Assembly (NCBI GenBank): GCA_946494635.1
Contig: CAMMCS010000042.1
Location: 1-12,233, forward strand
Reading direction: 5' to 3'
Source: an uncultured Oscillibacter sp.
Lineage (GTDB): Bacteria; Bacillota; Clostridia; Oscillospirales; Oscillospiraceae
Length of the DNA: 12,233 nucleotides
How positions within the stretch are numbered: the stretch's first letter is position 1; the number at the start of each line of letters is the position of its first letter. Under the pieces are notes generated by a model. It was not told the origin of the DNA. It saw only the letters and a program-made list of their open reading frames with translations, and did not search any database. Below, one piece after another: positions 5,382 to 12,221 of this stretch. The translations under genes and the position numbers were made by a program.

Positions 5382-7226
5382 TCAGCTCAGCTCAAACATC
5401 CCGTGGTAGAGCTGGTAGTACATGCCTCTCTGGGCCAGAAGATCATCGTGGTCTCCCCGCTCCACAACCTCGCCGTGCTCCAGCACCAGGATGGCGTTGG
5501 CGTTGCGGACGGTGGAGAGCCGGTGGGCGATGACGAACACTGTCCGCCCCTCCATCAGCTGGTCCATGCCCTTTTCAATGAGGGCTTCGGTGCGGGTGTC
5601 GATGGAGGAGGTGGCCTCATCCAGGATCAGCACCGGCGGGTCCGCCACCGCGGCCCGGGCGATTGCCAGCAGCTGCCGCTGGCCCTGGGACAGGTTGGAA
5701 CCGTCGGCAGTCACCAGGGTGTCATATCCCTGGGGCAGGCGGCGGATGAAGGAATCGGCGTTTGCGATCCGGGCCGCCTGCCGCACCTCCTCATCGGTGG
5801 CGTCCAGCTTGCCGAAGCGGATGTTGTCGGCAATGGTGCCGGTAAAGAGATGGGTGTCCTGCAGGACAATGCCCAGGGAGCGGCGCAGGGCGTCCTTGCG
5901 GATGTCCTTCACGTCGATGCCGTCATAGGTCACCCGGCCCCGCTCCACGTCGTAGAAGCGGTTGATGAGATTGGTGATGGTGGTCTTGCCGGCGCCGGTG
6001 GAGCCCACAAAGGCGATTTTCTGGCCGGGCTTCGCGTAGAGGCTGACGTCGTGAAGGATGGCGTGTCCCGGCTCATAGCCGAAGTCCACATGCTCAAACC
6101 GGACATCGCCCCGCAGGGGGATCAGGGCGCCGTCCGGCCTCCGCCAGGCCCAGCGGCCGGTGTTCTCGGCGCAGGGGATCAGCTTCCCGGCCTCCTCCCG
6201 CACCCGGACCAGATCCACGGTGCCCGCATCCACCTCACTGGGCTCATCCATAGCCTCGAACACCCGTTCCGCACCGGCCAGGGCCGCCAGCAGGAAATTG
6301 GTCTGCTGCGTGAACTGGTTGATGGGGAGAGATGCCTGGCGGACGAAGACCAGGTAGCTGGCAAGGGCCCCCACATCCATGGCGCCCCGAATGGCCATGA
6401 TGCCGCCCAGTACCGCCACAATGGCGTAGTTGACATAGGAGATGGTGACGACCGCAGGCACCATGGTGGCTGCATAGCTCTGGGCGCCGGTGCCGGCTTT
6501 GCGGAGAGTCTCGTTCTTCTGGCGGAACACCTCCAGGCTGGCGTTCTCGTGGTTAAAGACCTTGATCACCTTCTGGCCGGCCATCATCTCCTCGATATAG
6601 CCATCCAGATCTCCCAGACTGGCCTGCTGCCGGTTGTAGTAGGCCTTGCTCCGCTTCCCGCTGAAGCGGATATACGCGAACATGGCCGCATAGCACACCG
6701 CCGCCACCAGGGAGAGCTGCCAGTTGAGCACAAACAGGATGGTGAGGGTACCCGCCACCTGGATGAAGCTCTGGATCACCATGGCGAAGCTGTTGTTCAG
6801 CGCGTCCGCGATGGTATCCACGTCGTTGGTGAAATAGCTCATCACGTCTCCGTGACGCCGGGTATCGAAAAAGCGCAGGGGGAGCGTCTGGAGATGGGCG
6901 AACAGGTCCCGCCGGATGTCATAGAGGACCTTCTGGGCCACCCGGACCATGGTCTGGGTGTATCCCAGTGCCGAGAGGGCGCCGGCGCTGTAGATCACCG
7001 CAGTGAGGATCACGCCACGGACCAGGGCAGCCGCATCGCCGGCGGTCAGGGTGTTTACCACCGGGCGGATCATATATGTCCCCAGAAGGTTGGCCAGGGC
7101 GCTGATCGTCACCAGCACCGCCACCGCCAGCAGCAGGAATTTGTGCCGCCCCATGTAGGAAAGCAGGGTCCGCAGGGTATGCCACAGGTGTTTAGGCTTT
7201 TTCGCGCTGAGCTGACGCGCCGCCAT
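5382..7226 (-). CDS. ABC exporter half-transporter with a complete ATPase site (partner of the gene upstream)
   Basis: This is an export-type half-transporter of 614 residues: a six-helix membrane domain (about 15-320) followed by an ATPase domain (about 373-614). Walker A is GSTGAGKT at 408-415, Walker B ILDE with catalytic Glu537, the switch His is H568 (VIAHRLS), and the Q-loop lies near 456 (GIVLQDT). The signature is LSQGQ (512-516), with Gln in place of the first Gly of LSGGQ. An extra segment of roughly 30-40 residues with two Trp (about 335-372) joins the two domains, as in YheH-like proteins. With the neighbouring 587-residue protein it should form a heterodimer in the inner membrane with one active and one degenerate ATP site. 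The substrate is unknown, and drugs or lipids are usual for MarR-linked pairs. The start at 7226 has AAAGGAGGGG upstream and overlaps the previous gene by 35 nt. Confidence 0.93.
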   Translation of the reverse strand: MAARQLSAKKPKHLWHTLRTLLSYMGRHKFLLLAVAVLVTISALANLLGTYMIRPVVNTLTAGDAAALVRGVILTAVIYSAGALSALGYTQTMVRVAQKVLYDIRRDLFAHLQTLPLRFFDTRRHGDVMSYFTNDVDTIADALNNSFAMVIQSFIQVAGTLTILFVLNWQLSLVAAVCYAAMFAYIRFSGKRSKAYYNRQQASLGDLDGYIEEMMAGQKVIKVFNHENASLEVFRQKNETLRKAGTGAQSYAATMVPAVVTISYVNYAIVAVLGGIMAIRGAMDVGALASYLVFVRQASLPINQFTQQTNFLLAALAGAERVFEAMDEPSEVDAGTVDLVRVREEAGKLIPCAENTGRWAWRRPDGALIPLRGDVRFEHVDFGYEPGHAILHDVSLYAKPGQKIAFVGSTGAGKTTITNLINRFYDVERGRVTYDGIDVKDIRKDALRRSLGIVLQDTHLFTGTIADNIRFGKLDATDEEVRQAARIANADSFIRRLPQGYDTLVTADGSNLSQGQRQLLAIARAAVADPPVLILDEATSSIDTRTEALIEKGMDQLMEGRTVFVIAHRLSTVRNANAILVLEHGEVVERGDHDDLLAQRGMYYQLYHGMFELS

Positions 7227-8955
7227 CGGCGTCCCCTCCTTTCATCTGGGATGCGTAAATTTCCTGGTAGATGGGATCTGAGGCCAGCAGCTGGGCATGG
7301 GTCCCCATGGCATGGATGCGGCCATCCTCCAGAATGATGATCTGATCCGTGTGGATCACCGAGCTGACCCGCTGGGCAATGATGATTTTGGTCACGTCCC
7401 CCAGCCGGGCCAGCGCCGCGCGGATCCGGGCCTCTGTGGCGGTGTCCACGGCGCTTGTGGAGTCGTCAAAGATCAGCACCTTCGGATGCTTCAGCAGGGC
7501 TCTGGCAATGCACAGCCGCTGCTTCTGCCCGCCGGAGACGTTTACGCCGCCCTGCCCCAGGTCTGTGTCCAGCCCCTTGGGCATCCGCTCCAGGAACTCA
7601 TCGGCGCAGGCGGCCCGGCAGGCCTCCCACAGCGCCGCGTCATCGGCGTCCGGTGCGCCCCACTTCAGATTTTCCCGGATGGTGCCGGAGAAGAGCACGT
7701 TCTTCTGCAGCACGATGCCCACGGCGTCCCGCAGGGCCTGCAGATCGTAGTCCCGCACGTCCCGGCCGCCGACCTTCACCACGCCTTCTGTGGCGTCGTA
7801 CAGGCGGGGGATCAGCTGCACCAGGGTTGTTTTGGCGGAGCCGGTGCCCCCCAGGATCCCGATGGTCTGGCCGGAGGCAATGTGGAAGGATACTCCGGAG
7901 AGGGCATTTTCCCTGGCGTCAGCGCGGTATTTGAAGGAGACGTTCTCGAAGTCCACGCTGCCGTCCGCCACCGTCTCCGCCGCCTGGGCAGGGGAGGACA
8001 GGGATACCGGCTCGTCCAGCACCTCCAGGATCCGCCGGGCACTGGCCAGGGACCGGGTCAGCAGCAAAAACACATTGGAAATCATCATCAGGGAGTTCAT
8101 CACCTGCAGCACATAGCTGAGGATGCCGGTGAGATCCCCCACCTGGAGGGAACCGGCCAGAGCCATGCGCCCGCCGAACCACATCAGCAGCACCGTTGCG
8201 GTGTACATGGTCAGCTGAAAGGCCGGCAGGTTCAGCACCGCGTAGCGGAAGGTCCGCTGGCTGGCGGACATCAGCTCGCGGTTGACGGTCTCGAATTTTT
8301 CCTCCTCGTATGTCCCGCGGACAAAGGCCTTCACCGCCCGGATGGCGGTCAGCCCCTCCTGCACCACGTTGTTCAGATGATCCACAGCGGTCTGCAGGCG
8401 GCTGTACATCGGGGCCACCTTCCCCACGATAAAAAACAAAATCCCGCCCAGGATCGGCAGGCACACCAGCAGGACCGCTGCCAGCCGCCCGTTCAGCCAG
8501 AAGGAGAAGGAGACCCCCAGAATCAGCATCACCGGCCCCCGCACCATGGGGCGGAAGCCGCCGTTCACTGCGTTCTGGATCACCGTTACATCCGTGGTCA
8601 TCCGGGTCACCAGGGAGGAGGTCTCAAACCGGTCCAGGTTGGAAAAGGCAAACCGCTGGACCCGCTCATACTGTGCCTCCCGGATTCGGGCGCCCCAGCC
8701 GTAGGCGGCTCTGGCGGCGAACCGGGCGTACAGCAGCCCGGTAATCAGGGCCAGCAGGGCACAGATCCCCATTTGGGCGCCCCGGCGGAGGATGAAGGGG
8801 ATATCCCTCTGGGCCACGCCCACGTCGATGATGTCCGCCATCAATACGGGAATCACCAGCTCGAAGGCACATTCCACCAAAACCAACAGCCCGCCCAGGA
8901 GCAGATCCCAACGGTAAGGGCCCAGATAGCCCAGCAGGCGTTTGAAATCTCTCAT
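7192..8955 (-). CDS. ABC exporter half-transporter with a degenerate ATPase site
   Basis: This 587-residue half-transporter has membrane helices over about 15-300 and an ATPase domain at about 334-570, similar in plan to YheI/TM287-type proteins. Its own ATP-site residues are altered. Walker A reads GGTGSAKT (369-376) with Ala374 for the usual Gly, Walker B is VLIFDD with Asp498 where the catalytic Glu is expected, and the switch His is Gln528 (IIAQRVS). The signature VSGGQ (473-477) is intact and would complete the active site built by the partner's Walker motifs. The pattern is that of a heterodimeric exporter, so neither protein is likely to work alone. The ATG overlaps the MarR stop (ATGA) and the 3' end overlaps the partner by 35 nt, which suggests tightly coupled synthesis in equal amounts. 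The C-terminal tail (571-587) is Gly/Asp/Ala-rich and nonconserved. Confidence 0.93.
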   Translation of the reverse strand: MRDFKRLLGYLGPYRWDLLLGGLLVLVECAFELVIPVLMADIIDVGVAQRDIPFILRRGAQMGICALLALITGLLYARFAARAAYGWGARIREAQYERVQRFAFSNLDRFETSSLVTRMTTDVTVIQNAVNGGFRPMVRGPVMLILGVSFSFWLNGRLAAVLLVCLPILGGILFFIVGKVAPMYSRLQTAVDHLNNVVQEGLTAIRAVKAFVRGTYEEEKFETVNRELMSASQRTFRYAVLNLPAFQLTMYTATVLLMWFGGRMALAGSLQVGDLTGILSYVLQVMNSLMMISNVFLLLTRSLASARRILEVLDEPVSLSSPAQAAETVADGSVDFENVSFKYRADARENALSGVSFHIASGQTIGILGGTGSAKTTLVQLIPRLYDATEGVVKVGGRDVRDYDLQALRDAVGIVLQKNVLFSGTIRENLKWGAPDADDAALWEACRAACADEFLERMPKGLDTDLGQGGVNVSGGQKQRLCIARALLKHPKVLIFDDSTSAVDTATEARIRAALARLGDVTKIIIAQRVSSVIHTDQIIILEDGRIHAMGTHAQLLASDPIYQEIYASQMKGGDADGGASAQREKA

Positions 8956-9386
8956 GGTGTCACCTCTGACGCATTCCGCAGATTTTGGTATGCCCGGAGC
9001 AGGAAGCTGCCGAAGAGCGACCGCTCCTCCGCCGTGAAGCCCTGCAGCATGATGGCTTCTTCCTCCCGACAGCGGCGCTGCCAGCCCTCGCTGGCCAGGC
9101 GGCCCTGCTCCGTGATCTGCACCAGGTCCCGCCCGCGGCCCGCGCCGTCCCGGCAGCGGGTCAGAAAGCCGCCCTTTTCCAGGCAGCTCACCATCCGGGA
9201 GACATTGGCAGGGTCCACGTCAAAGTAGTCCGCCAGCTGCCTCTGGCGGCAGGGACCCCTGGCGGCCAGATAGGCCAGGAGCTTGGGCTGCCCCGTCCCC
9301 AGGCCCAGCTCCTGCAGGCCGGGGCGGAGATAGTTGCGCTGGGCGTGGAACGCCCGGTACAGCAGAATGTGAAGGGAGTGTTCCAT
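8952..9386 (-). CDS. MarR-family transcriptional regulator of the ABC exporter operon
   Basis: This 144-residue winged-helix protein has the MarR arrangement: an N-terminal dimer helix (HILLYRAFHAQRNYLRPGLQ), the recognition region at about 48-71 (RQLADYFDVDPANVSRMVSC, then LEKGGF), a wing at 72-92 with DGAGRGRD (80-87) in place of the usual DxRDRR, and C-terminal dimer helices. It is the first gene of the operon and overlaps the first ABC gene by 4 nt. A perfect palindrome (9401-9414) sits between its promoter and its ribosome-binding site, so autorepression relieved by a small molecule is the likely mode. The inducer cannot be predicted. The start ATG at 9384-9386 has AGGAGG 8 nt upstream. 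Confidence 0.92.
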   Translation of the reverse strand: MEHSLHILLYRAFHAQRNYLRPGLQELGLGTGQPKLLAYLAARGPCRQRQLADYFDVDPANVSRMVSCLEKGGFLTRCRDGAGRGRDLVQITEQGRLASEGWQRRCREEEAIMLQGFTAEERSLFGSFLLRAYQNLRNASEVTP

Positions 9387-9400
9387 AAGTCACGCCTCCT

Positions 9401-9414
9401 ATTGATATATCAAT
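9401..9414. promoter_or_regulatory. Probable MarR operator: perfect 14-bp palindrome
   Basis: ATTGATATATCAAT is perfectly self-complementary. It starts about 12 nt after the predicted start point and touches the AGGAGG ribosome-binding site (9395-9400) of the MarR gene. Position, symmetry and AT-rich TTGA/TCAA half-sites fit a MarR-family site. A bound dimer would block RNA polymerase just after initiation. Confidence 0.75.
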
Positions 9415-9432
9415 CATGCGCTGACATTCCTT

Positions 9433-9460
9433 ATTATAGAGCAGCGGGGGAACTTGTCAA
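9433..9460 (-). promoter_or_regulatory. Consensus sigma-A promoter of the MarR-ABC operon
   Basis: On the minus strand TTGACA (9455-9460) and TATAAT (9433-9438) both match consensus exactly, with a 16-nt spacer. The start point should be near 9426. A promoter this strong in front of a regulator with its own operator suggests tight repression. Confidence 0.85.
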
Positions 9461-9501
9461 GACGAAGAAGGGCATGAAGCCGGGATCGGCGCGGTGCGGC
9501 A

Positions 9502-9539
9502 AAAGAGGCGCCGGCCATATTGATGGCCGGCGCCTCTTT
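9502..9539 (-). terminator. Terminator of the HAD phosphatase gene
   Basis: A perfect 17-bp stem (9502-9518 with 9523-9539) around an ATTG loop contains AGGCGCCGGCCAT. On the minus strand it ends in CTCTTTTG. It lies 84 nt beyond the HAD stop codon and 42 nt before the -35 of the MarR-ABC promoter, so it insulates the two minus-strand units. Confidence 0.75.
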
Positions 9540-9622
9540 GTCACAATTGGGGCTTGACGGATTCGGACTGCCCTGGTGCGGTCGCCCGTTATGCGCAAGC
9601 GCACGGGAATCGCCGGCTGTGC

Positions 9623-10306
9623 TCAGACGATTTCCAGCAGCTCCCGCAGGTCCCGGATCTCGTAGTCGATCCGCAGGCTCCCGGGCCGGTCCCTGCCCGC
9701 CGGGTTATACCAGCAGCAGGGCAGACCGGCGTTGTTGGCTCCCCGGATGTCTGTGGCCAGGGAGTCCCCCACAGCCAGGCAGTTTTCGGCTGTCATGTCC
9801 GGGACACGGGAGAAGATGTATTCGTAGTAGGCCCGGCTGGGCTTGGAGGCTCCCGCGTCCTCGGAGATAAATGCATCGGAAATCAGCTCCGCAAAGACGC
9901 TGCCCCGGAGGCGGCTGCGCTGGACAGAGGCCACGGAGTTGGTGGCGATATACAGCCGGTGTCCCCGTCGGACCAGCTCCCGGCAGGTCTCCTCCGCGTG
10001 AGGCAGAGGGAAAACCCCCTCGCCCAGGGCCCGGAGATAGTCCTGATTGCATTTGTCAGGGTCACGGTTCAGCCCCAGCTCTCCCAGAAACTGTACATAC
10101 CGCTGGCGGGTCAGAAACTCCTTGGAGACCTCGCCCCGGTCAAATGCGGCCCAGAGCGCCTGATTGATCTCGTGGTAGCGCTGATGGGAGTCCTCTGTGT
10201 CCGGAATCCCATTGGCCCGGCACATGGCACTGAACGCCCGGCGGGAGGCCTTTGGAAAATCAAAGAGGGTATCATCGGCATCCAGAAGCAGGTAGGGATA
10301 TTTCAT
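9623..10306 (-). CDS. HAD-superfamily hydrolase, YjjG/YfnB-type 5'-nucleotidase
   Basis: This 227-residue cytoplasmic phosphatase of HAD subfamily IA shows all four motifs: D9-A-D11-D12-T13 with the nucleophile and acid/base Asp, Thr122 in IATNS, Lys155 in GASKPSRAYYEYIF, and G180-D181-S with D186. The helical cap lies at about 18-95. The DADDTLFDF start and the ASKPS/EYIFSR region resemble YjjG/YfnB, which remove phosphate from pyrimidine 5'-monophosphates, including non-canonical ones, in a house-cleaning role. The exact substrate is not shown by the sequence, and another phosphatase of the same subfamily is possible. The start has GGAAAGGAG 7 nt upstream. It is a single-gene unit with its own promoter and terminator, divergent from dpaA. 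Confidence 0.85.
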   Translation of the reverse strand: MKYPYLLLDADDTLFDFPKASRRAFSAMCRANGIPDTEDSHQRYHEINQALWAAFDRGEVSKEFLTRQRYVQFLGELGLNRDPDKCNQDYLRALGEGVFPLPHAEETCRELVRRGHRLYIATNSVASVQRSRLRGSVFAELISDAFISEDAGASKPSRAYYEYIFSRVPDMTAENCLAVGDSLATDIRGANNAGLPCCWYNPAGRDRPGSLRIDYEIRDLRELLEIV

Positions 10307-10350
10307 GGGAGCTCTCCTTTCCGGCCGGCGGGCTTGCGCCGTTTCGATCC

Positions 10351-10379
10351 ATCATAGCACATTTTGCCGGGAAAGGCAA
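10351..10379 (-). promoter_or_regulatory. Extended -10 promoter of the HAD phosphatase gene
   Basis: On the minus strand TTGCCT (10374-10379) and TATGAT (10351-10356) are 17 nt apart. TGC directly before the -10 makes it an extended -10 promoter. The leader would be about 38 nt. Confidence 0.65.
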
Positions 10380-10381
10380 TC

Positions 10382-10407
10382 ACCGCCGGCGTACCTCCGC
10401 ATACCAT
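10382..10407 (+). promoter_or_regulatory. Possible mother-cell (sigma-K/sigma-E-like) promoter of dpaA-dpaB
   Basis: CACC at 10381-10384 is followed by CATACCAT at 10400-10407, with 16 nt between AC and CATA. This fits the sigma-K style of AC then CATAnnnT, and no sigma-A promoter is visible here. In Bacillus subtilis the spoVF operon is transcribed by sigma-K in the mother cell. The start point would fall only about 15 nt before the TTG codon, so the leader would be very short. Confidence 0.45.
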
Positions 10408-10427
10408 GGGCTGAGGGGGGATCTGCG

Positions 10428-11267
10428 TTGAAGAGGACATACGGGGTCATTGGAGGGGACCGGCGCCAGGCAGAGCTGGCAGCCCTGCTGAGGAAAAAGG
10501 GACGCAGGGTCCAGACCTGGCAGGTGGACGGAGAAGAAGGAGACCTGGAGCTTGCTGCGGCAGCGGATGTGGTCATCCTGCCGCTGCCGCTGTGCCGCAG
10601 GGCCGGGATCCTGAACTGGGCTGGTGGAGAGATGCCCGTGGAGGAGCTGTTTCAGAGGTTCCGCCCCGGGCAGCTGCTGCTGGCCGGTCAGGTGGCCGCG
10701 GCGGAACGGCAGGCGGCGGAAGCGCGCGGGCTGACCCTGACGGACTATTTTCTCAGTGAGGAGCTGACGGTGGCCAACGCTGCCGCCACCGCGGAGGCGG
10801 CGCTCCAGGTGGCCATGGAGCATCTGGACCGGACCCTGCTGGGGATGGACTGTCTGGTGCTGGGCTTTGGCCGGATCGGCCGGCTGCTGGCCTGCAGGCT
10901 CCACGGCATCGGGGCCCGGGTTGCCGCAGCTGCCAGAAAACCGTCAGACCGGGCCTGGATTCGGGCCTATGGATGGGCGGCTCTGGACACCGGGGCGCTG
11001 ACCGGATGCCTGGGGCCGTTCCGGGTGATCTTCAACACGGTTCCCGCCTGCCTGCTGGACCGGGCGCTGCTGAAAGAGGTAGCCCGGGACTGCCTGCTGG
11101 TGGATCTTGCCTCTGTTCCCGGCGCGGATCAAGCTGCCGCAGAGGAACTCGGGATTCCCTGGATCTGGGCCCGGTCCCTGCCCGGCCGCCTGGTGCCCGC
11201 CACCGCGGCGGCGGCCATTGGGGATGCGGTGGATTCCATATTAAAGGAGCGAGGTGACCTTATGTGA
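10428..11267 (+). CDS. dpaA: Dipicolinate synthase subunit A
   Basis: Together with DpaB it oxidises (hydroxy)tetrahydrodipicolinate, a lysine-pathway intermediate, to dipicolinic acid in the mother cell. DPA is then moved into the forespore and confers heat resistance. The 279-residue product has an N-terminal domain (KRTYGVIGGDRRQAELA) and a C-terminal Rossmann domain with the NAD(P) motif G146-F-G148-R-I-G151 in LVLGFGRIGRLLA, then LVDLASVPG near 224-232. TSEEL-like conserved residues appear as YFLSEELTVANAAATAEAAL. The start is TTG at 10428-10430, preceded by GAGGGGGG at a 7-nt spacing. It gives the usual KRTYGVIGGDRRQ beginning and a normal length (279 against about 297 in Bacillus). No ATG or GTG is in frame near it, and the ATG 41 codons upstream is the HAD leader region. 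Its stop overlaps the dpaB start. Confidence 0.92.
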   Translation: MKRTYGVIGGDRRQAELAALLRKKGRRVQTWQVDGEEGDLELAAAADVVILPLPLCRRAGILNWAGGEMPVEELFQRFRPGQLLLAGQVAAAERQAAEARGLTLTDYFLSEELTVANAAATAEAALQVAMEHLDRTLLGMDCLVLGFGRIGRLLACRLHGIGARVAAAARKPSDRAWIRAYGWAALDTGALTGCLGPFRVIFNTVPACLLDRALLKEVARDCLLVDLASVPGADQAAAEELGIPWIWARSLPGRLVPATAAAAIGDAVDSILKERGDLM

Positions 11268-11839
11268 AACAGGAACGAGTCGGCTTTGCCCTGTGCGGCT
11301 CTTTCTGCACCCATGAAAAGGTCCTGAAGGAGCTGGAAGAGCTGGTGCAGCTTTATGAGACGGTAATCCCGATTGTGTCGGAGACCGCCGCTTTTACAGA
11401 CACCCGCTTCGGGACCTCGGATGATTTGATGGAACGGCTGGAGGATTTGACGGGGCATGAGGTGCTGTGCGATATTCCCGCTGTGGAGCCCATCGGCCCC
11501 AAGGGACTGCTGGATGTGCTTGTGATTGCTCCCGCCACAGGAAATACGGTCGCCAAGCTGGCGGCTGGGATTACAGATACGGCCGTCACTATGGCGGCCA
11601 AGGCCCACCTGCGCAACGGGCGGCCGGTGGTTATCGCGCTGGCCAGCAATGACGGCCTCTCGGCGGGGGCTCGGAATATCGGAGAGCTGCTGGTGCGGAA
11701 GAATTACTACTTCGTACCCTTTGGCCAGGATAATCCGCAGGAAAAACCCAGCTCCCTGGTGGCCGACTTTTCCAAAATTCCGGAAACTGTGGAGGCTGCA
11801 CTCCGGGGACGGCAGATCCAACCCATCCTTCTTCAATGA
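11264..11839 (+). CDS. dpaB: Dipicolinate synthase subunit B (flavoprotein)
   Basis: This is the second subunit of dipicolinate synthase, 191 residues against about 200 in Bacillus SpoVFB. It belongs to the flavoprotein (HFCD) fold: an N-terminal nucleotide-binding turn in GFALCGSFCTHEKVLKELE, a middle segment IGPKGLLDVLVIAPATGNTV followed by AKLAAGITDTAVTMAAKAHL, and PVVIALASNDGLS before the C-terminal part NIGELLVRKNYYFVPFGQDN. The start is GTG, sharing GTGA with the dpaA stop. GAGGTGA lies 6 nt upstream inside dpaA, so the two subunits are translationally coupled. The pair is not accompanied here by lysine-pathway genes such as asd, dapG or dapA, unlike in Bacillus. Confidence 0.95.
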   Translation: MKQERVGFALCGSFCTHEKVLKELEELVQLYETVIPIVSETAAFTDTRFGTSDDLMERLEDLTGHEVLCDIPAVEPIGPKGLLDVLVIAPATGNTVAKLAAGITDTAVTMAAKAHLRNGRPVVIALASNDGLSAGARNIGELLVRKNYYFVPFGQDNPQEKPSSLVADFSKIPETVEAALRGRQIQPILLQ

Positions 11840-11845
11840 GAAGAT

Positions 11846-11871
11846 CAGGCGCGGGGGCATCCCCGCGCCTG
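11846..11871 (+). terminator. Strong hairpin after dpaB, probable terminator lacking a T-run
   Basis: A perfect 11-bp GC stem (11846-11856 with 11861-11871) closes a GCAT loop 7 nt after the dpaB stop. The next bases are CCCGCAGCC, so it lacks the usual T-run. It may work with a factor, or mainly protect the mRNA end. Confidence 0.5.
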
Positions 11872-12045
11872 CCCGCAGCCCCGTGGTTTGTAAAAATGAC
11901 GAAAACACACCAAAAAAGGGGATTATATCATAAGAATAGCTGATGGTAGGAATTGAGATTATCAATAGAAGTTCTCACAAACCCGATATTGGAGAAATAC
12001 AGTGGAAAAGGTTAAGAAAAAGTAAACAAAAGCAGAAAAAAAGGA
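11872..12045. other. AT-rich gene-free stretch before the tandem promoters
   Basis: No convincing gene is present on either strand. An open frame at 11943-12134 (63 codons) has no ribosome-binding site and overlaps the promoters. Composition changes sharply from GC-rich to A/T-rich. The last part (about 12006-12045) is a series of A-tracts immediately before a -35, resembling an UP element that binds the RNA polymerase alpha subunit. Confidence 0.6.
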
Positions 12046-12074
12046 TTGACTTTCCACTGCGGTTCTGTTATCCT
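12046..12074 (+). promoter_or_regulatory. First of two tandem promoters, probably of an rRNA operon
   Basis: TTGACT (12046-12051) and TATCCT (12069-12074) are 17 nt apart. A-tracts lie directly upstream. Its transcript would start near 12081, at the foot of an imperfect hairpin (about 12082-12117: CTGTCCC with GGGAAACAG, inner AGAG with CTCT). Confidence 0.7.
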
Positions 12075-12141
12075 AGCATAGCTGTCCCGGTTGAGAGAGT
12101 TTTGCTCTGGGAAACAGTTCTTTTAAAAAGATAAAAAACTG

Positions 12142-12170
12142 TTGACAAAGGCAGAACTTTGCAGTATAAT
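12142..12170 (+). promoter_or_regulatory. Second tandem promoter with perfect consensus, probably of an rRNA operon
   Basis: TTGACA (12142-12147) and TATAAT (12165-12170) match consensus exactly and are separated by 17 nt. An A/T-rich tract (12118-12140) precedes the -35. Two spaced strong promoters with A-rich upstream tracts are characteristic of Firmicutes rRNA operons. Confidence 0.85.
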
Positions 12171-12192
12171 AAATCTCACCGCCGGACAGGGC

Positions 12193-12221
12193 GTGTACCT
12201 TGTAAATTAAACAACGTAACG
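12193..12221 (+). promoter_or_regulatory. boxA-like rRNA leader element
   Basis: GTGTACCTTGTAAATTAAAC followed by AACG resembles the antitermination boxA region that precedes 16S genes in Firmicutes (TTCTTTGAAAACTAAACAA style). It lies just after the second promoter and the window ends 12 nt later. The 16S gene itself is not in the window. Confidence 0.5.

Noticed and set aside
5190..7337. Long plus-strand open frame (715 codons) opposite the second ABC gene
   Set aside because: It is the antisense shadow of a conserved ABC exporter in GC-rich DNA. The translation is rich in His, Gly and Gln without domains, it runs through the terminator, and it has no fitting ribosome-binding site.
7297..9228. 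Long plus-strand open frame (643 codons) opposite the first ABC gene and the MarR gene
   Set aside because: It is an antisense shadow of clearly conserved genes, its product is low-complexity His/Gln/Gly-rich, and it has no motifs.
9554..10357. Plus-strand open frame (267 codons) opposite the HAD gene
   Set aside because: The minus strand shows all four HAD motifs, and the plus frame has no recognisable domain.
10305..10427. Upstream in-frame ATG start for dpaA
   Set aside because: It would add 41 residues unlike any DpaA N-terminus, overlap the HAD start and promoter, and lack a ribosome-binding site. TTG at 10428 has one and gives the family N-terminus.
11943..12134. Open frame of 63 codons before the rRNA-type promoters
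   Set aside because: There is no ribosome-binding site, it is basic low-complexity sequence, and it runs through the first promoter and its A-tracts.
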